NCBI GenBank assembly: GCA_022510945.1
Contig: JAFLSK010000004.1
Coordinates: 25,819 to 89,818 of the forward strand
DNA length: 64,000 bases
Direction: 5' to 3'
From: Ruminococcus sp.
GTDB lineage: Bacteria > Bacillota > Clostridia > Oscillospirales > Acutalibacteraceae
In this document: positions 9,438-18,988 of the stretch, piece by piece
How the letters are laid out: every line of letters begins with the position of its first letter
How positions within the stretch are numbered: position 1 is the first letter of the stretch
Position numbers and translations under genes: made by a program
The notes under the pieces: model-generated
The model's input: the letters and a program-made list of their open reading frames with translations, nothing else
Told to the model about the DNA's origin: nothing
Databases searched by the model: none

Positions 9438-10784
9438 AATCAATGAAAGATGATAGTTATGCTCCCACAGCGTTGAAGCGTAGTACGGAGTACCGTCCGA
9501 CGAGTGACAGAAATATACATAGTCTGTGCTGTTCGGATAAATCGCCGCAAGAATTGCCTGCATACCCGGATTACAGATAGGTCCGGGCGGAAGTCCGTTA
9601 AAGTCATATGTATTGTATGTACTCTTGAAGGTCTTGCGAATATCCTCGGGCACCGTCTTTTTGCTCCTGTACGGATAGTACTTAGTGGAGTCGAGACCGA
9701 GTTTTGCAACGCCGAGGTCCACGCCTTTCTCGAGACGGTTGCGGATAATCGAGCTGATGTAGTACATATCATCATCATTCGCCGCCTCAGCCTGAATTAT
9801 TGAGGCTATAGTGAGAATCTGATTCAGACTGTAGTCGCTCTTTTTAACAAGTTCTCTTACGTTGACAGCCTTACTGTAGCCCGAAACATTCTGGTCGTTA
9901 TAGATACGCGTTTCGTAGTCATTGAGCATACGAGTGATAGTCAGCTCTGCGCGCTCGTTTTTGTAGCACTCATATGTATCGGGGAACAAATATCCCTCAA
10001 GCTTATAGTAACGCTTTTGGGGGTTTTTGATAGCGGAGATAAAGTCGTAATCCTCGTCGAAGTAATCCGAATTACACAGCTCGAGGAAGTGCTCGGTGTC
10101 GGAAAGTATTCCCTTCTTGACGAGCAAATCGGCAATCTCGACAACGCTCAGACCCTCGGGGATAGTGACCTTAACGGTGTCGGTGCGGTTCGACATAGAC
10201 TGGAGGTAGTTGATGATTGCCTCGTAGTCCATATTGGTTGCTATATTATACTCGCCCTGAGTGAAATCCTTATTCTTCGTAACCGTCGCGTACAGGTTGA
10301 AGAAAACCGTCTCGCCGATTACACCCTTGCTCTTGAGCTCTGTGCTCACGTCGTCGAGCGTGGGATTCTCGGGGATACTGATTGCGACGGTGTTGTTCTC
10401 GGGGCGGTTCATAGCGAGCATATCGCTCACACCGAACATCAGAAATATCGCGAGCGCCGCTCCGACCAGAAACACGGAAACCCACCATATTATGCGGAAA
10501 CGCCGCGTGTTCTGGCTGTCGATGTATTTCTGCTCTTTTTTCTGCTCCTTCTTTTGCTCCTTTAGCTGGTACTTGGAGTCGCGGCGCATCTGCTCGCGTA
10601 CGTCGTCGTCGGAGTACGAGCTCAGCGACTCGGACGGCTCAACGTCGAGGTTCTCGAGCTCTCGGTATCTGTCGCCCACGGCGAGGTCGTCGCGGTCGAT
10701 ATTCATATGAAAATTGCGGACTTTCTCACGACGGAGTTCATTTAATGATTTTTCTCCACGAGAATTATTTTCCATATTATCCAT
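9432..10784 (-). CDS. mltG: Endolytic murein transglycosylase MltG family
   Basis: VTIPEGLSVVEIADLLVKKGIL; ILTIASIIQAEAA; YNTYDFNGLPPGPICNPG. Confidence 0.93.
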   Translation of the reverse strand: MDNMENNSRGEKSLNELRREKVRNFHMNIDRDDLAVGDRYRELENLDVEPSESLSSYSDDDVREQMRRDSKYQLKEQKKEQKKEQKYIDSQNTRRFRIIWWVSVFLVGAALAIFLMFGVSDMLAMNRPENNTVAISIPENPTLDDVSTELKSKGVIGETVFFNLYATVTKNKDFTQGEYNIATNMDYEAIINYLQSMSNRTDTVKVTIPEGLSVVEIADLLVKKGILSDTEHFLELCNSDYFDEDYDFISAIKNPQKRYYKLEGYLFPDTYECYKNERAELTITRMLNDYETRIYNDQNVSGYSKAVNVRELVKKSDYSLNQILTIASIIQAEAANDDDMYYISSIIRNRLEKGVDLGVAKLGLDSTKYYPYRSKKTVPEDIRKTFKSTYNTYDFNGLPPGPICNPGMQAILAAIYPNSTDYVYFCHSSDGTPYYASTLWEHNYHLSLIG

Positions 10785-10788
10785 ATCT

Positions 10789-11379
10789 TCACCCTTTTCT
10801 TATATCTATCATATATCTTTCCGTAATAACAATGTCAATCGGCCTGTCGTAGAAACCGCGCGGCAGCTTATCCTCTATGCAACGCGAGTAGCAAACGCCG
10901 ACCGTCACGCCGCTGAAGTCAATTATAAAACGGTCGTAGTAGCCCTTTCCGAATCCTATACGATAGCCTTCGCGGTCGAACACAAGCCCCGGAACAACGC
11001 ACAGCGCGCCCTCGAAGCTATGTAGCTTTTCGCACTTTTCGGGATTTGGCTCCAAAAGTCCGTAGTATCCGCTCTCGAGGTCATCGTACGAGGTGATAAA
11101 GTAGTAGTCAATCGTCGTTTCCTCGACGTTACACCGCGGCACGGCGACTTTCTTGCCGTTTTTCAGAGACTTGCTGATAATACGTCGTGTGTCGACTTCT
11201 ATGTCCTTAGACACGAACGCGAGCACGACCTCAGCACTCTCATACTCGGGCAGGGAAAGGAGCCGCTCGGCGATAGCGTTGTCCGCCTCCGCCTTCTTAT
11301 CGGAGGGAAGGTTATCCCTCAGTTTTTTATACTTCGAACGTATTTCGTTCTTTTTCTGCTTAAGATTTTTTACGGGCAT
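10789..11379 (-). CDS. 5-formyltetrahydrofolate cyclo-ligase
   Basis: KNEIRSKYKKLRDNL; VVPGLVFDREGYRIGFGKGYYDRF. Confidence 0.92.
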   Translation of the reverse strand: MPVKNLKQKKNEIRSKYKKLRDNLPSDKKAEADNAIAERLLSLPEYESAEVVLAFVSKDIEVDTRRIISKSLKNGKKVAVPRCNVEETTIDYYFITSYDDLESGYYGLLEPNPEKCEKLHSFEGALCVVPGLVFDREGYRIGFGKGYYDRFIIDFSGVTVGVCYSRCIEDKLPRGFYDRPIDIVITERYMIDIRKG

Positions 11380-11930
11380 TGCATACTCTCTTTAACGTGC
11401 TGAGCGACATCTGCGCCCGCGAGTCTTTCGGCAATTTTAAGGCCGAAATGTACGGTACAGCCCGCGCCCTTTCCGGTGATTACGTTTTCGCACTCAACGG
11501 CGGGCTCGCCTGTATAGTTTACCTTGTCGGGGTTTACCTCGTGGCCCGGGTAACAGGTGGCGGACTTGCCGTCGAGAATACCCCTATGGCCAAGGATTGA
11601 CGGAGCGGCGCAGATAGCGCACATAAGCTTTTCGTTCTCCACGCAGAAGTCGAGCACATTCTGAACGAACTCGGACTTTTCGAGGTTGTGCGTTCCGTCG
11701 AGACCGCCCGGAAGAATGACCGTGTCGAGTCTGTCGAGCTCGACCTCGTCGGCGGTGATGTCGGCTTCAACCCTGATGTTGCACGACGAGGTGACAACCT
11801 TGTCGTACACACCCACGGTGAGGATAGGTAACTTTGCTCGGCGGAGGATATCCACCGTTGTAAGCGCTTCGGTAATTTCAAATCCGTCAGCAAGCATAAT
11901 GTAAATCATAGCGTAGTTCCTTTCAATCAT
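11370..11930 (-). CDS. DJ-1/PfpI family protein
   Basis: VILPGGLDGTHNLE; LMCAICAAPSILGHRGILDGKSATCYPG (nucleophile elbow Cys). Confidence 0.9.
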   Translation of the reverse strand: MIERNYAMIYIMLADGFEITEALTTVDILRRAKLPILTVGVYDKVVTSSCNIRVEADITADEVELDRLDTVILPGGLDGTHNLEKSEFVQNVLDFCVENEKLMCAICAAPSILGHRGILDGKSATCYPGHEVNPDKVNYTGEPAVECENVITGKGAGCTVHFGLKIAERLAGADVAQHVKESMQCP

Positions 11931-12733
11931 CAGTCAAGCGTGAGGCCCGTATAAATAGAGTCGGGTCTGTACTTGGTCACATATTTTACCATAGCAAACC
12001 TTTCGGTCTTGCTTTCTGTAAATTTCTGATTCGGCGAAAGGTGGAACACAAAGCTTTCGCTTTCCACCTCGCTGAGCAAATCGGTGAGCAGATACGGAGC
12101 GTTTTTGTCGTCGCAGATAAATTCCCTGACGTAGCAGGTATCTCCCTCGACCTCGGCTATGGCGTAGCCGTAGTTGCTCCTTATTATTTTTGCGCCGTAA
12201 AGGGCGTTGTATTCAAGAGCGAGTTCAATGTGCTCATTATTCCAAAAAAGAAAATTATCCTTGAGCACTCTGTTTCTGATACCGCAGTAACCGCCCACGA
12301 CAAGTTCCTGCACCTCGTAAGGTTTAGAGAGTGAAACAACCTCGTCGCGTGTAAGGCGAGCCGTGTTCGAGGTAAGCTCTGTAAATCCGCGTTTTTTGTA
12401 GTAGTCGTAAAGCTCGTCGCTCGCGGGCAGAGTAACACACAGTTCCGCACCGATACTCGCGAGCGCGCTCTGTATCAGCCCGTGCATAAGCCCGAGACCG
12501 CGGTACTGCTCGGCGGTAGCCGCCGCATAAAGGTAGCAGGCTGTCCTGCCGTTCACCTTAGTCGGGAGCATAAAGAGCATAGACATCACTTCGCCGTCTA
12601 TAGCGAGATAGGCGTGTTTTAAATTTCTTTTAAGAAATAAATCTATAGCCTCGTCAGTATCATCAAAGCAACTTTTCCATAATTCTTTTATAGAATTAAT
12701 ATCGTTCTCCGAGGCAGTTCTAATCTCAATCAT
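11930..12733 (-). CDS. GNAT family N-acetyltransferase
   Basis: YLYAAATAEQYRGLGLMHGLIQSAL acetyl-CoA binding motif. Confidence 0.85.
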   Translation of the reverse strand: MIEIRTASENDINSIKELWKSCFDDTDEAIDLFLKRNLKHAYLAIDGEVMSMLFMLPTKVNGRTACYLYAAATAEQYRGLGLMHGLIQSALASIGAELCVTLPASDELYDYYKKRGFTELTSNTARLTRDEVVSLSKPYEVQELVVGGYCGIRNRVLKDNFLFWNNEHIELALEYNALYGAKIIRSNYGYAIAEVEGDTCYVREFICDDKNAPYLLTDLLSEVESESFVFHLSPNQKFTESKTERFAMVKYVTKYRPDSIYTGLTLD

Positions 12734-13613
12734 TTTTAACTCCGATGTAACGCTTGAGTATGGCTACGGGGTGGTAGGACAGCTTGGATTTTCGAAGTGA
12801 TTCGATACCCATATCCTCTTCCCTGTTGATAAACTCAAAGCCGATTAGTGTTTTTGCAAACTCGTTGTTGACCTTCGCGTAGGAGCCGTCGTACTCGACA
12901 AGAGCCTTCTCAAACTCCACGTCAAACGTGGTCTGATTTATGCGCGAGCCGATTGTCATAGCGACAGGAGTTTCGTCGACGTAGAGCACTCCGCCGTGCA
13001 TTTTCAGCGCTTCGTAGTTTTCGAGCGTTTCCTTTATGGCGGCGTATTCCTCGAACGTCGAGGCATCAATCTCGTTGTTCTCGCACCATTTCTCAACAAT
13101 CGTCAGCGCGTCAGCCTTGTTTTTCTCAGAAATCAGGGTGAAATTCCAGTTCGGATAGCTGCGGTTGAATTTCGAGATATGATTGCGCTTGCCGTGGTAC
13201 TTTTTGCCGGGCAAGAGGCAGAGGTCGTAGTTTGTGTAGATATAATCCTCATCGCCTGTTAATTCTTCAAAAGAATATTCGTAACCTGTCAGTTCCACGA
13301 GTTTCTCCCTCTGCGCGTCAGTCAGCATAACGAAACGCGCCTTGCAGCCGCGCGCCGCGGCGTCGGAGTAAATCTCGTCTATCATATCCTTAGGGTCGCC
13401 CTCGCCGACGGGAAAGCAGTAACCCCACGGAATATTGTTTCTAAAATATGCGAGCAGCAAAAAGCCGTCGCGCACACAGATTCTGATGTCGTATCTGTTG
13501 CGCCAAATATATATATTCGCAGGATTGAAGTCGCAGCCCATCGTGCCGTGCTTTTCGGTAATAGCACGCAGAGCGGGCAGATCCTCAAGCCGCGGTGTTT
13601 TAAAATTTATCAT
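12726..13613 (-). CDS. DUF2156 / phosphatidylglycerol lysyltransferase-like domain protein
   Basis: NYDLCLLPGKKYHGKRNHISKFNRSYPNW; INREEDMGIESLRKSKLSYHPVAILKRYIGV. Confidence 0.8.
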   Translation of the reverse strand: MINFKTPRLEDLPALRAITEKHGTMGCDFNPANIYIWRNRYDIRICVRDGFLLLAYFRNNIPWGYCFPVGEGDPKDMIDEIYSDAAARGCKARFVMLTDAQREKLVELTGYEYSFEELTGDEDYIYTNYDLCLLPGKKYHGKRNHISKFNRSYPNWNFTLISEKNKADALTIVEKWCENNEIDASTFEEYAAIKETLENYEALKMHGGVLYVDETPVAMTIGSRINQTTFDVEFEKALVEYDGSYAKVNNEFAKTLIGFEFINREEDMGIESLRKSKLSYHPVAILKRYIGVKND

Positions 13614-13616
13614 ATG

Positions 13617-14276
13617 TTATCCTTCTATTACGTTTAAAATGTCCTTCGAAATATCCTCGATAGAGCGCATTTCGCCGTTTTCGGTGCACGAAATTCTCAC
13701 CCAGCCGAGCTTTTCCGCGGCATAGAGCGCGGATTTTCTGCACTCCAAGAGAAAGTTCACGTTCTTTTCGTGCAGGTCTTTTTTGCTTTCGTCGCCCGAA
13801 TATCTGCCCGAGAGGAGACGTTGTGAAACGTCGGGCTCGACATCGAGGTAGATAATCTTGTCGGGCTTCGGAACTTTGATTTTGTTGTATTCAAAATCTT
13901 CCTGAAAATCTATGTAGCTGTCCCATTCGCTTTCGGGCAGCTTTGACATCTGATAGATAATGTTGGAGGTCGAGTAGCGGTCGGCGATGATGACCGTGCC
14001 GTTCTCGTAGTCCTCTTTCCAGAATTTGAGGTAGCTTGCTATGCGGTCGACGGTATAGAAAGCCGCTGCGGCGTATGCGTTTACGTCGGAGGGGTTGTCC
14101 CCGAACTCGCCGCCGAGGTACATCTTGACTAGAGCGGAGCTTTCGTTGTTGTAGTCGGGGAAGGTGAGCTTTCGCACCTTCTCCCCTTTTTCCTCGAAAA
14201 CCTTGCGGAGAATTTCAGCCTGTGTAGCTTTACCTGAGCCGTCGAGACCCTCGATTACTATGAACTTACCTGCCAT
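13617..14276 (-). CDS. tmk: Thymidylate kinase
   Basis: GKFIVIEGLDGSGKATQAEIL (P-loop); IIADRYSTSNIIYQ. Confidence 0.9.
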   Translation of the reverse strand: MAGKFIVIEGLDGSGKATQAEILRKVFEEKGEKVRKLTFPDYNNESSALVKMYLGGEFGDNPSDVNAYAAAAFYTVDRIASYLKFWKEDYENGTVIIADRYSTSNIIYQMSKLPESEWDSYIDFQEDFEYNKIKVPKPDKIIYLDVEPDVSQRLLSGRYSGDESKKDLHEKNVNFLLECRKSALYAAEKLGWVRISCTENGEMRSIEDISKDILNVIEG

Positions 14277-15066
14277 ACTTCTCCCTCATCTCCTTCGCCT
14301 TTCCGCACGTCATCTTGCCCTCGGGACAAGGTCCGAACAGACAACTCGGACCGCATTTTTTGAAAATGTGCGGAGCAACGCGCAGGCACTCGAGCAGCAT
14401 CTGCTCGGCTACCTCGCGGATTTCCCACTGGGCGCGGTTGCAGCAGCGATGAGCGAAGAAGTTCTCGAGACTTCTCGCGTTGAAGGTGCAGACGATTTTA
14501 GTGGTGCAGGCGTTCGGGAGCACAAAGCGCGCGTCCTCGTTCGCCTTTTTTACGAAAGCGTTGTACTGGTTTTTGTCGTCAGCCTTGCACGCTTCCATAA
14601 TCTCCTCATCTGTGCCTGTGTATTTATCGGGATAAGCCTCGTTTATGTAGCCGACAATAAGCGCGTCGCGAATGTCGCGGTACGCGTCGGACTGCATATC
14701 AATAACCCTTTTGTATGCAGAATACGCCTTTTCATTTTTCTCAATCTCAGGCGGAGTAACGAACTCGAACTTTGTGCCGTCAACATAACGCTGAGACTGC
14801 TGGCTGTAGGAGGCGATTCTGTGGCGCACAAGCTGGTGAGAGCAGGCGCGGCTGATACCCTCAATTCCGAAGGTAAATGACGAATGCTCGAACGGACTGC
14901 CATGACCGATGTTCGAGAGCATATCAATAAAGCGCGAGGCGCTCTCCTCGTCGAGTCCGTCCTTTATATGTTCAATATCCGACGCAGAATAGCAGAGCTT
15001 CGCCGCCATAGCGACAACCTGCTCGGGGTCGGGAGTATATGCTAACAGGGTAACCTTGGGTTCCAT
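14266..15066 (-). CDS. thyX: FAD-dependent thymidylate synthase
   Basis: HGSPFEHSSFTFGIEGISRACSHQLVRHRIASYSQQSQRYV (ThyX RHR motif). Confidence 0.96.
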   Translation of the reverse strand: MEPKVTLLAYTPDPEQVVAMAAKLCYSASDIEHIKDGLDEESASRFIDMLSNIGHGSPFEHSSFTFGIEGISRACSHQLVRHRIASYSQQSQRYVDGTKFEFVTPPEIEKNEKAYSAYKRVIDMQSDAYRDIRDALIVGYINEAYPDKYTGTDEEIMEACKADDKNQYNAFVKKANEDARFVLPNACTTKIVCTFNARSLENFFAHRCCNRAQWEIREVAEQMLLECLRVAPHIFKKCGPSCLFGPCPEGKMTCGKAKEMREKYGR

Positions 15067-15146
15067 ATTTTTCCCCTTTTCTACAAATATTTATACAGAT
15101 TAATTATAACATCACTGTATATAAAAATCAATATGTTTAAAACACG

Positions 15147-15175
15147 AAAAAGGTCGGGCAAAAACCCGACCTTTT
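15147..15175. terminator. Intrinsic terminator
   Basis: AAAAGGTCGGG-CAAAAA-CCCGACCTTTT. Confidence 0.8.
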
Positions 15176-15188
15176 ACCGATAATTTTG

Positions 15189-15947
15189 TTAGTTGTTTTC
15201 GAGATATTCCACATATTCCTCAAGGCACAGTCCGAGCCTTTTCATAGCCTTCGAGTGCTTTTTACCGACGTAGCGGTAGTGCCACGGCTCGTACTCAACG
15301 CCCGTCACGCTCTTTTTGCCGTCCGGATAGCGAAGAATAAAGCCGTACTTGTAGCAGTTTTTCATAAACCACCGCTGCGTTTGGTTGAACTCCTGTGCCG
15401 TGTCGAGCACCTGATTTTCAACAGGCACAATATCCACCGCCAGCCCGAGCTGGTGCTCGCTCGTTCCGGGGATTGAGACCCACTCGCGCGCCGCTCTTTT
15501 TGCGGCTTTTCGGCTCTTCCCCTGCGCGATATATTTCTCAACGGTTTCGTTATAGAGCTCACGCTGTCTGTGCTTTGAGCGGTAGGACGAGCAGACTATC
15601 GGGTCAAAGCCCTTTTCGCGCGCTTTATCCATCATTTTCTGCAAGTTCGAATATGCAACTTTATTAACTTTATTTCCGCCTGAGAGCGCGACTAAATCAA
15701 CATCCCAATCACTCGGAACTTTATTGTCTTTATTCACAATAATAAGCAGAGGGTCGTCTACTGGTTTCTTTACCTTTTCGGTCGGTGTCGGCATTGTGTC
15801 TACAATCGTCTTATACCCTGTTTTATCGCTCTTATCCTTGGGCTTTGGCATCATCGCGGAAACAACGAGCCACACCAAAAGCACCGCAAGCAAAACGCAG
15901 ACTACGGCAGCAACCCTGCCTTTTTTCCCTTTGTCTTTGTTATACAT
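15189..15947 (-). CDS. D-alanyl-D-alanine carboxypeptidase, VanY/M15B family
   Basis: PIVCSSYRSKHRQRELYNETV; PGTSEHQLGLAVDI; YEPWHYRYVG; N-terminal TM. Confidence 0.93.
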   Translation of the reverse strand: MYNKDKGKKGRVAAVVCVLLAVLLVWLVVSAMMPKPKDKSDKTGYKTIVDTMPTPTEKVKKPVDDPLLIIVNKDNKVPSDWDVDLVALSGGNKVNKVAYSNLQKMMDKAREKGFDPIVCSSYRSKHRQRELYNETVEKYIAQGKSRKAAKRAAREWVSIPGTSEHQLGLAVDIVPVENQVLDTAQEFNQTQRWFMKNCYKYGFILRYPDGKKSVTGVEYEPWHYRYVGKKHSKAMKRLGLCLEEYVEYLENN

Positions 15948-16146
15948 AGTACCATTCCTATCTATCGTAATTCTATCACATTACATTATATTTGTCTATT
16001 AATAAAATTTTCTATGTAAGGACTTAAAAACATATTAAGTTAACATTTTTTCATATTTACCATCCCCTTACTTCAGATGATTAAACTCTAATACCATAAG
16101 ACACAAGAAGTCATCATAAAATGTAAAAGAATTGTAAAATTGAAAA

Positions 16147-16170
16147 GCACCGCGTCTTTTGACGCGGTGC
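16147..16170. terminator. Intrinsic terminator
   Basis: GCACCGCGTC-TTTT-GACGCGGTGC perfect 10-bp stem. Confidence 0.7.
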
Positions 16171-16190
16171 CTCGGGAATGGGAACGGAAA

Positions 16191-17282
16191 TTATTTAATT
16201 GTAATAAATGGAAAGTAAAGTTGTTTGTCCATATAGTAACCGAGTTTTAAGGTTTTTGTCTGCGCTGTTCCGTCTGTAAAGTTCACAGTCACGTCAATCG
16301 TCGCGTTCTTGACAGTCTCCTTAACAATCTTTCTATAAAGATTATCTCTGTAGCTATCGAGATCGTCGCAATCTTCTCTTCTAAATTTATGCTCAATAAT
16401 TTTTCCGTCAACATTATCAAGCTTTTCAAGTAGATTTGCAATTATTGCGTTTGAATGGTTGCTCTCAATAACAAGGTCAAAATCACCGCCAATATCTATG
16501 GCTTTTTTGCCATCCGTATTTTCGTAGGTGAATCCGTCGCAGAAAATATTCGCATACATACCGTCGCTATACTTCTTTAGTTCTTTCTTGGTGTACTGTG
16601 AATTATCGAGACTATCAGCATCGGTATATCTTTTGAGCCTTTCCTTGCGGGACTTTTCGTATTCCTTGTAGCTTTTTTCGCCTATCGCTACACCTCTGCC
16701 ATTTGCGTATACATAATTTACATTTTCGTCCCCATTACGGCTTTCATCAATATCGCCTATCGGAGTAACACCGAAGTAAATGCCCTTTTTATTTGACTTC
16801 ACGGAAATCGATTTTATGTTGTCACCCTTTACGCTGAAAGTAGATATATCGTAAAGAATAAATACATCGGCATAACCGTCCTTGTAATACTGTCCCGAGT
16901 CAAAGGGGTCGTTATCGTCATTATTGTCGAAGTCAGCGAGCCGAGCCGTTCCTGCTTCGCCTGCAAACGCTCCGATAATCGATTTGCCTGATAGCTGATT
17001 TTCGAGCTCGGCAGCATTTGCCGTGATGAAAAAGGCGTTTTCATTCTTATCGTTATTTGTTTTATTATCCGTCGGAACAGACGACGGAAAGAACACCGCG
17101 CCGAGTGTGATAATAAGCGCGAGGCTTGCGGCGATTGCGCCGAGCAGCGTAAATTTTCTTTTAGTAGTTTTCATTGGTATGACCTTTCCCGATTGTTCCG
17201 CACGAGCCGCGTCAAGTGCTCTGTCGAGCGCGGACTGCGACGGCGTGAGGTTGTCAATCGCTTTGAAATAATTTTTATCCAT
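16191..17282 (-). CDS. Putative membrane anti-sigma factor / sigma-linked membrane protein
   Basis: MDKNYFKAIDNLTPSQSALDRALDAARAEQ cytoplasmic N-terminus, one TM, large extracytoplasmic domain; its ATG overlaps the stop of the ECF sigma gene. Confidence 0.7.
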   Translation of the reverse strand: MDKNYFKAIDNLTPSQSALDRALDAARAEQSGKVIPMKTTKRKFTLLGAIAASLALIITLGAVFFPSSVPTDNKTNNDKNENAFFITANAAELENQLSGKSIIGAFAGEAGTARLADFDNNDDNDPFDSGQYYKDGYADVFILYDISTFSVKGDNIKSISVKSNKKGIYFGVTPIGDIDESRNGDENVNYVYANGRGVAIGEKSYKEYEKSRKERLKRYTDADSLDNSQYTKKELKKYSDGMYANIFCDGFTYENTDGKKAIDIGGDFDLVIESNHSNAIIANLLEKLDNVDGKIIEHKFRREDCDDLDSYRDNLYRKIVKETVKNATIDVTVNFTDGTAQTKTLKLGYYMDKQLYFPFITIK

Positions 17283-17796
17283 ATGCCTTACCTCCTTCTG
17301 TAAGTACCTTCTTAAGTTTCTTTCGTGCACGCTGAAGTCCCGAGCCGATTGTGTTCGGACTTTTACCGAGTATTTCAGCGATTTCAGGAATTGTAAAGCC
17401 TTCGTAATAGTAAAGGTAGATAATGTTCCTGTAGTTTTCAGGCAGCTGCCACAGTTCCTCCATCACCGCCTGCGTTTCGGGCGCTTGCAGAGCGAGGTAG
17501 TCCTCGAGCGGCTCGGTGCGGTTTCTCCACGCTGAGCGGTAAACGTCGCGGCATTTGTTAAGGGTTACGGTAACTATCCAGTTTTTCAGATACTTTTCAT
17601 CGTCAAACGGCGGATTGCCGCGCACGAGTGCCACGCTCACGTCCTGTAGGACGTCCTCGGCGTCGTGGTGATTTTTAAGGTTAGTGTATGCGAGCCTGAA
17701 AATCAGGTTAGCGTACTGCTTGATTGTCGCTTCTATCAGCTCCTCGCGAGAGCCTTCGGTACCGAATGTGTCAGCCAACTCATTACCTCCTTTCAC
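17275..17796 (-). CDS. ECF-type RNA polymerase sigma factor
   Basis: NLIFRLAYTNLKNHHDAEDVLQDVSVALV (sigma2); YYYEGFTIPEIAEILGKSPNTIGSGLQRARKKLKK (sigma4). Confidence 0.93.
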   Translation of the reverse strand: MKGGNELADTFGTEGSREELIEATIKQYANLIFRLAYTNLKNHHDAEDVLQDVSVALVRGNPPFDDEKYLKNWIVTVTLNKCRDVYRSAWRNRTEPLEDYLALQAPETQAVMEELWQLPENYRNIIYLYYYEGFTIPEIAEILGKSPNTIGSGLQRARKKLKKVLTEGGKAYG

Positions 17797-17860
17797 TAAT
17801 TACTACGGATAAGAAAGGTCATTTTGTGCATAGTCGTAAAATATTTTTTATTGTAACAGA

Positions 17861-17885
17861 AAAGCACCCCTTTTTAAAGAGGTGC
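17861..17885. terminator. Intrinsic terminator
   Basis: AGCACCCCTTTTTAAAGAGGTGCT hairpin. Confidence 0.65.
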
Positions 17886-17895
17886 TGACTGTAAA

Positions 17896-18762
17896 TTATT
17901 TCACTTTGATGTCACTTGATTTTATAAAACAGGTTGTACCGTCTACGCTGATTATCGCCGTGCCTTTGTATTTGCCTTTTTCTATCTCACAGATAAATTT
18001 AACAGTGTCGCCCTTTTGGACGGTCTTTTTCTCGCCGGTGGCGACGGTTTTTACGCGCTGAGTAAGGAGTACGGTCGCCTTGTGAAAACGCGAGGTATTC
18101 TCGCTGTCGAGTCGGTTGTTCTGAATATATCCCGTAATGTCGCCGGATTTTACCTTTCCCCAGCCGTAGCCGTCGTCCTCGAGGTACTCAAGTTCTGCGC
18201 CCACGGGTAGAATTTTCAGCGTTTTCGATGTGCCTCCCTTCGGGTCGCGCCACGGCTTTTTTCTGATTCGTCCGCTGCGCACTGTCTTTACGTTGTTTTT
18301 AAATTTCGGCACGCCGTAACCAACAATTATGCTACTCGAAAGCGAGTATTTCCAGCGCGCCACCGCGCCGTCCGAAAGAGAGCCCGAGTTGAACTCAATC
18401 GTGTGGACGTAGCCGTTTTCCACCTTTTCTACGATACCGACGTGGCTTGCGTCGCTCGTAGTATTGTAGGCGTACTTAAAAATAATTATGTCGCCGCCCG
18501 TCGGCGTGTAGCTTCCGCGCGCCTTGAAACGCTTTGCGTTCTGAAAATTATGCAGCATAGCGGGAGCGCTCGCGGTGGGGATAATTACGCTTTTGCTGAC
18601 TCCCACCTGATTTGCACAATAGGAAATTCCCGCGGCGCACCAAGCCCATTTTGTGCTGCCGATGTTGCCGACATTTTTGTTGTACCACGCGCGGTATTTG
18701 TCGCCGCCGATTGTGCCTACCTGTGAGCGCGCGAAGTCTAAGAATTTACTCCTCTGGCTCAT
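17896..18762 (-). CDS. CHAP-domain amidase with SH3-like domains, phage endolysin-like
   Basis: WAWCAAGISYCANQVG; GGDIIIFKYAYNTTSDASHVGIVEKVENGYVHTIEFNS; C-terminal SH3-type repeats. Confidence 0.8.
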   Translation of the reverse strand: MSQRSKFLDFARSQVGTIGGDKYRAWYNKNVGNIGSTKWAWCAAGISYCANQVGVSKSVIIPTASAPAMLHNFQNAKRFKARGSYTPTGGDIIIFKYAYNTTSDASHVGIVEKVENGYVHTIEFNSGSLSDGAVARWKYSLSSSIIVGYGVPKFKNNVKTVRSGRIRKKPWRDPKGGTSKTLKILPVGAELEYLEDDGYGWGKVKSGDITGYIQNNRLDSENTSRFHKATVLLTQRVKTVATGEKKTVQKGDTVKFICEIEKGKYKGTAIISVDGTTCFIKSSDIKVK

Positions 18763-18973
18763 CTTTTCTCTCCTTTTCTGCCCTTGCTCTGTCAACGCCC
18801 GCCTCGCCGACTATGTACACAACTGCCGCACCGAACGAAGTGATAAGACTTGTCACCTTTACGTCAATTTCCTCGGGGCAGTTAAAAAACGCCATAACCG
18901 ACACAGCGACCGCCGCGAGCATTGCCCAGAATTTGCGCGACGAGAGCTTTCTTATCAATGTTTTTAAATCCAT
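18746..18973 (-). CDS. Phage holin-like small membrane protein
   Basis: 75 aa, RKFWAMLAAVAVSVMAFF ... LITSFGAAVVYIVGEAGVDRARAEKE; overlaps the endolysin start. Confidence 0.7.
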   Translation of the reverse strand: MDLKTLIRKLSSRKFWAMLAAVAVSVMAFFNCPEEIDVKVTSLITSFGAAVVYIVGEAGVDRARAEKERKDEPEE

Positions 18974-18988
18974 ATTTACCTCCGATTA

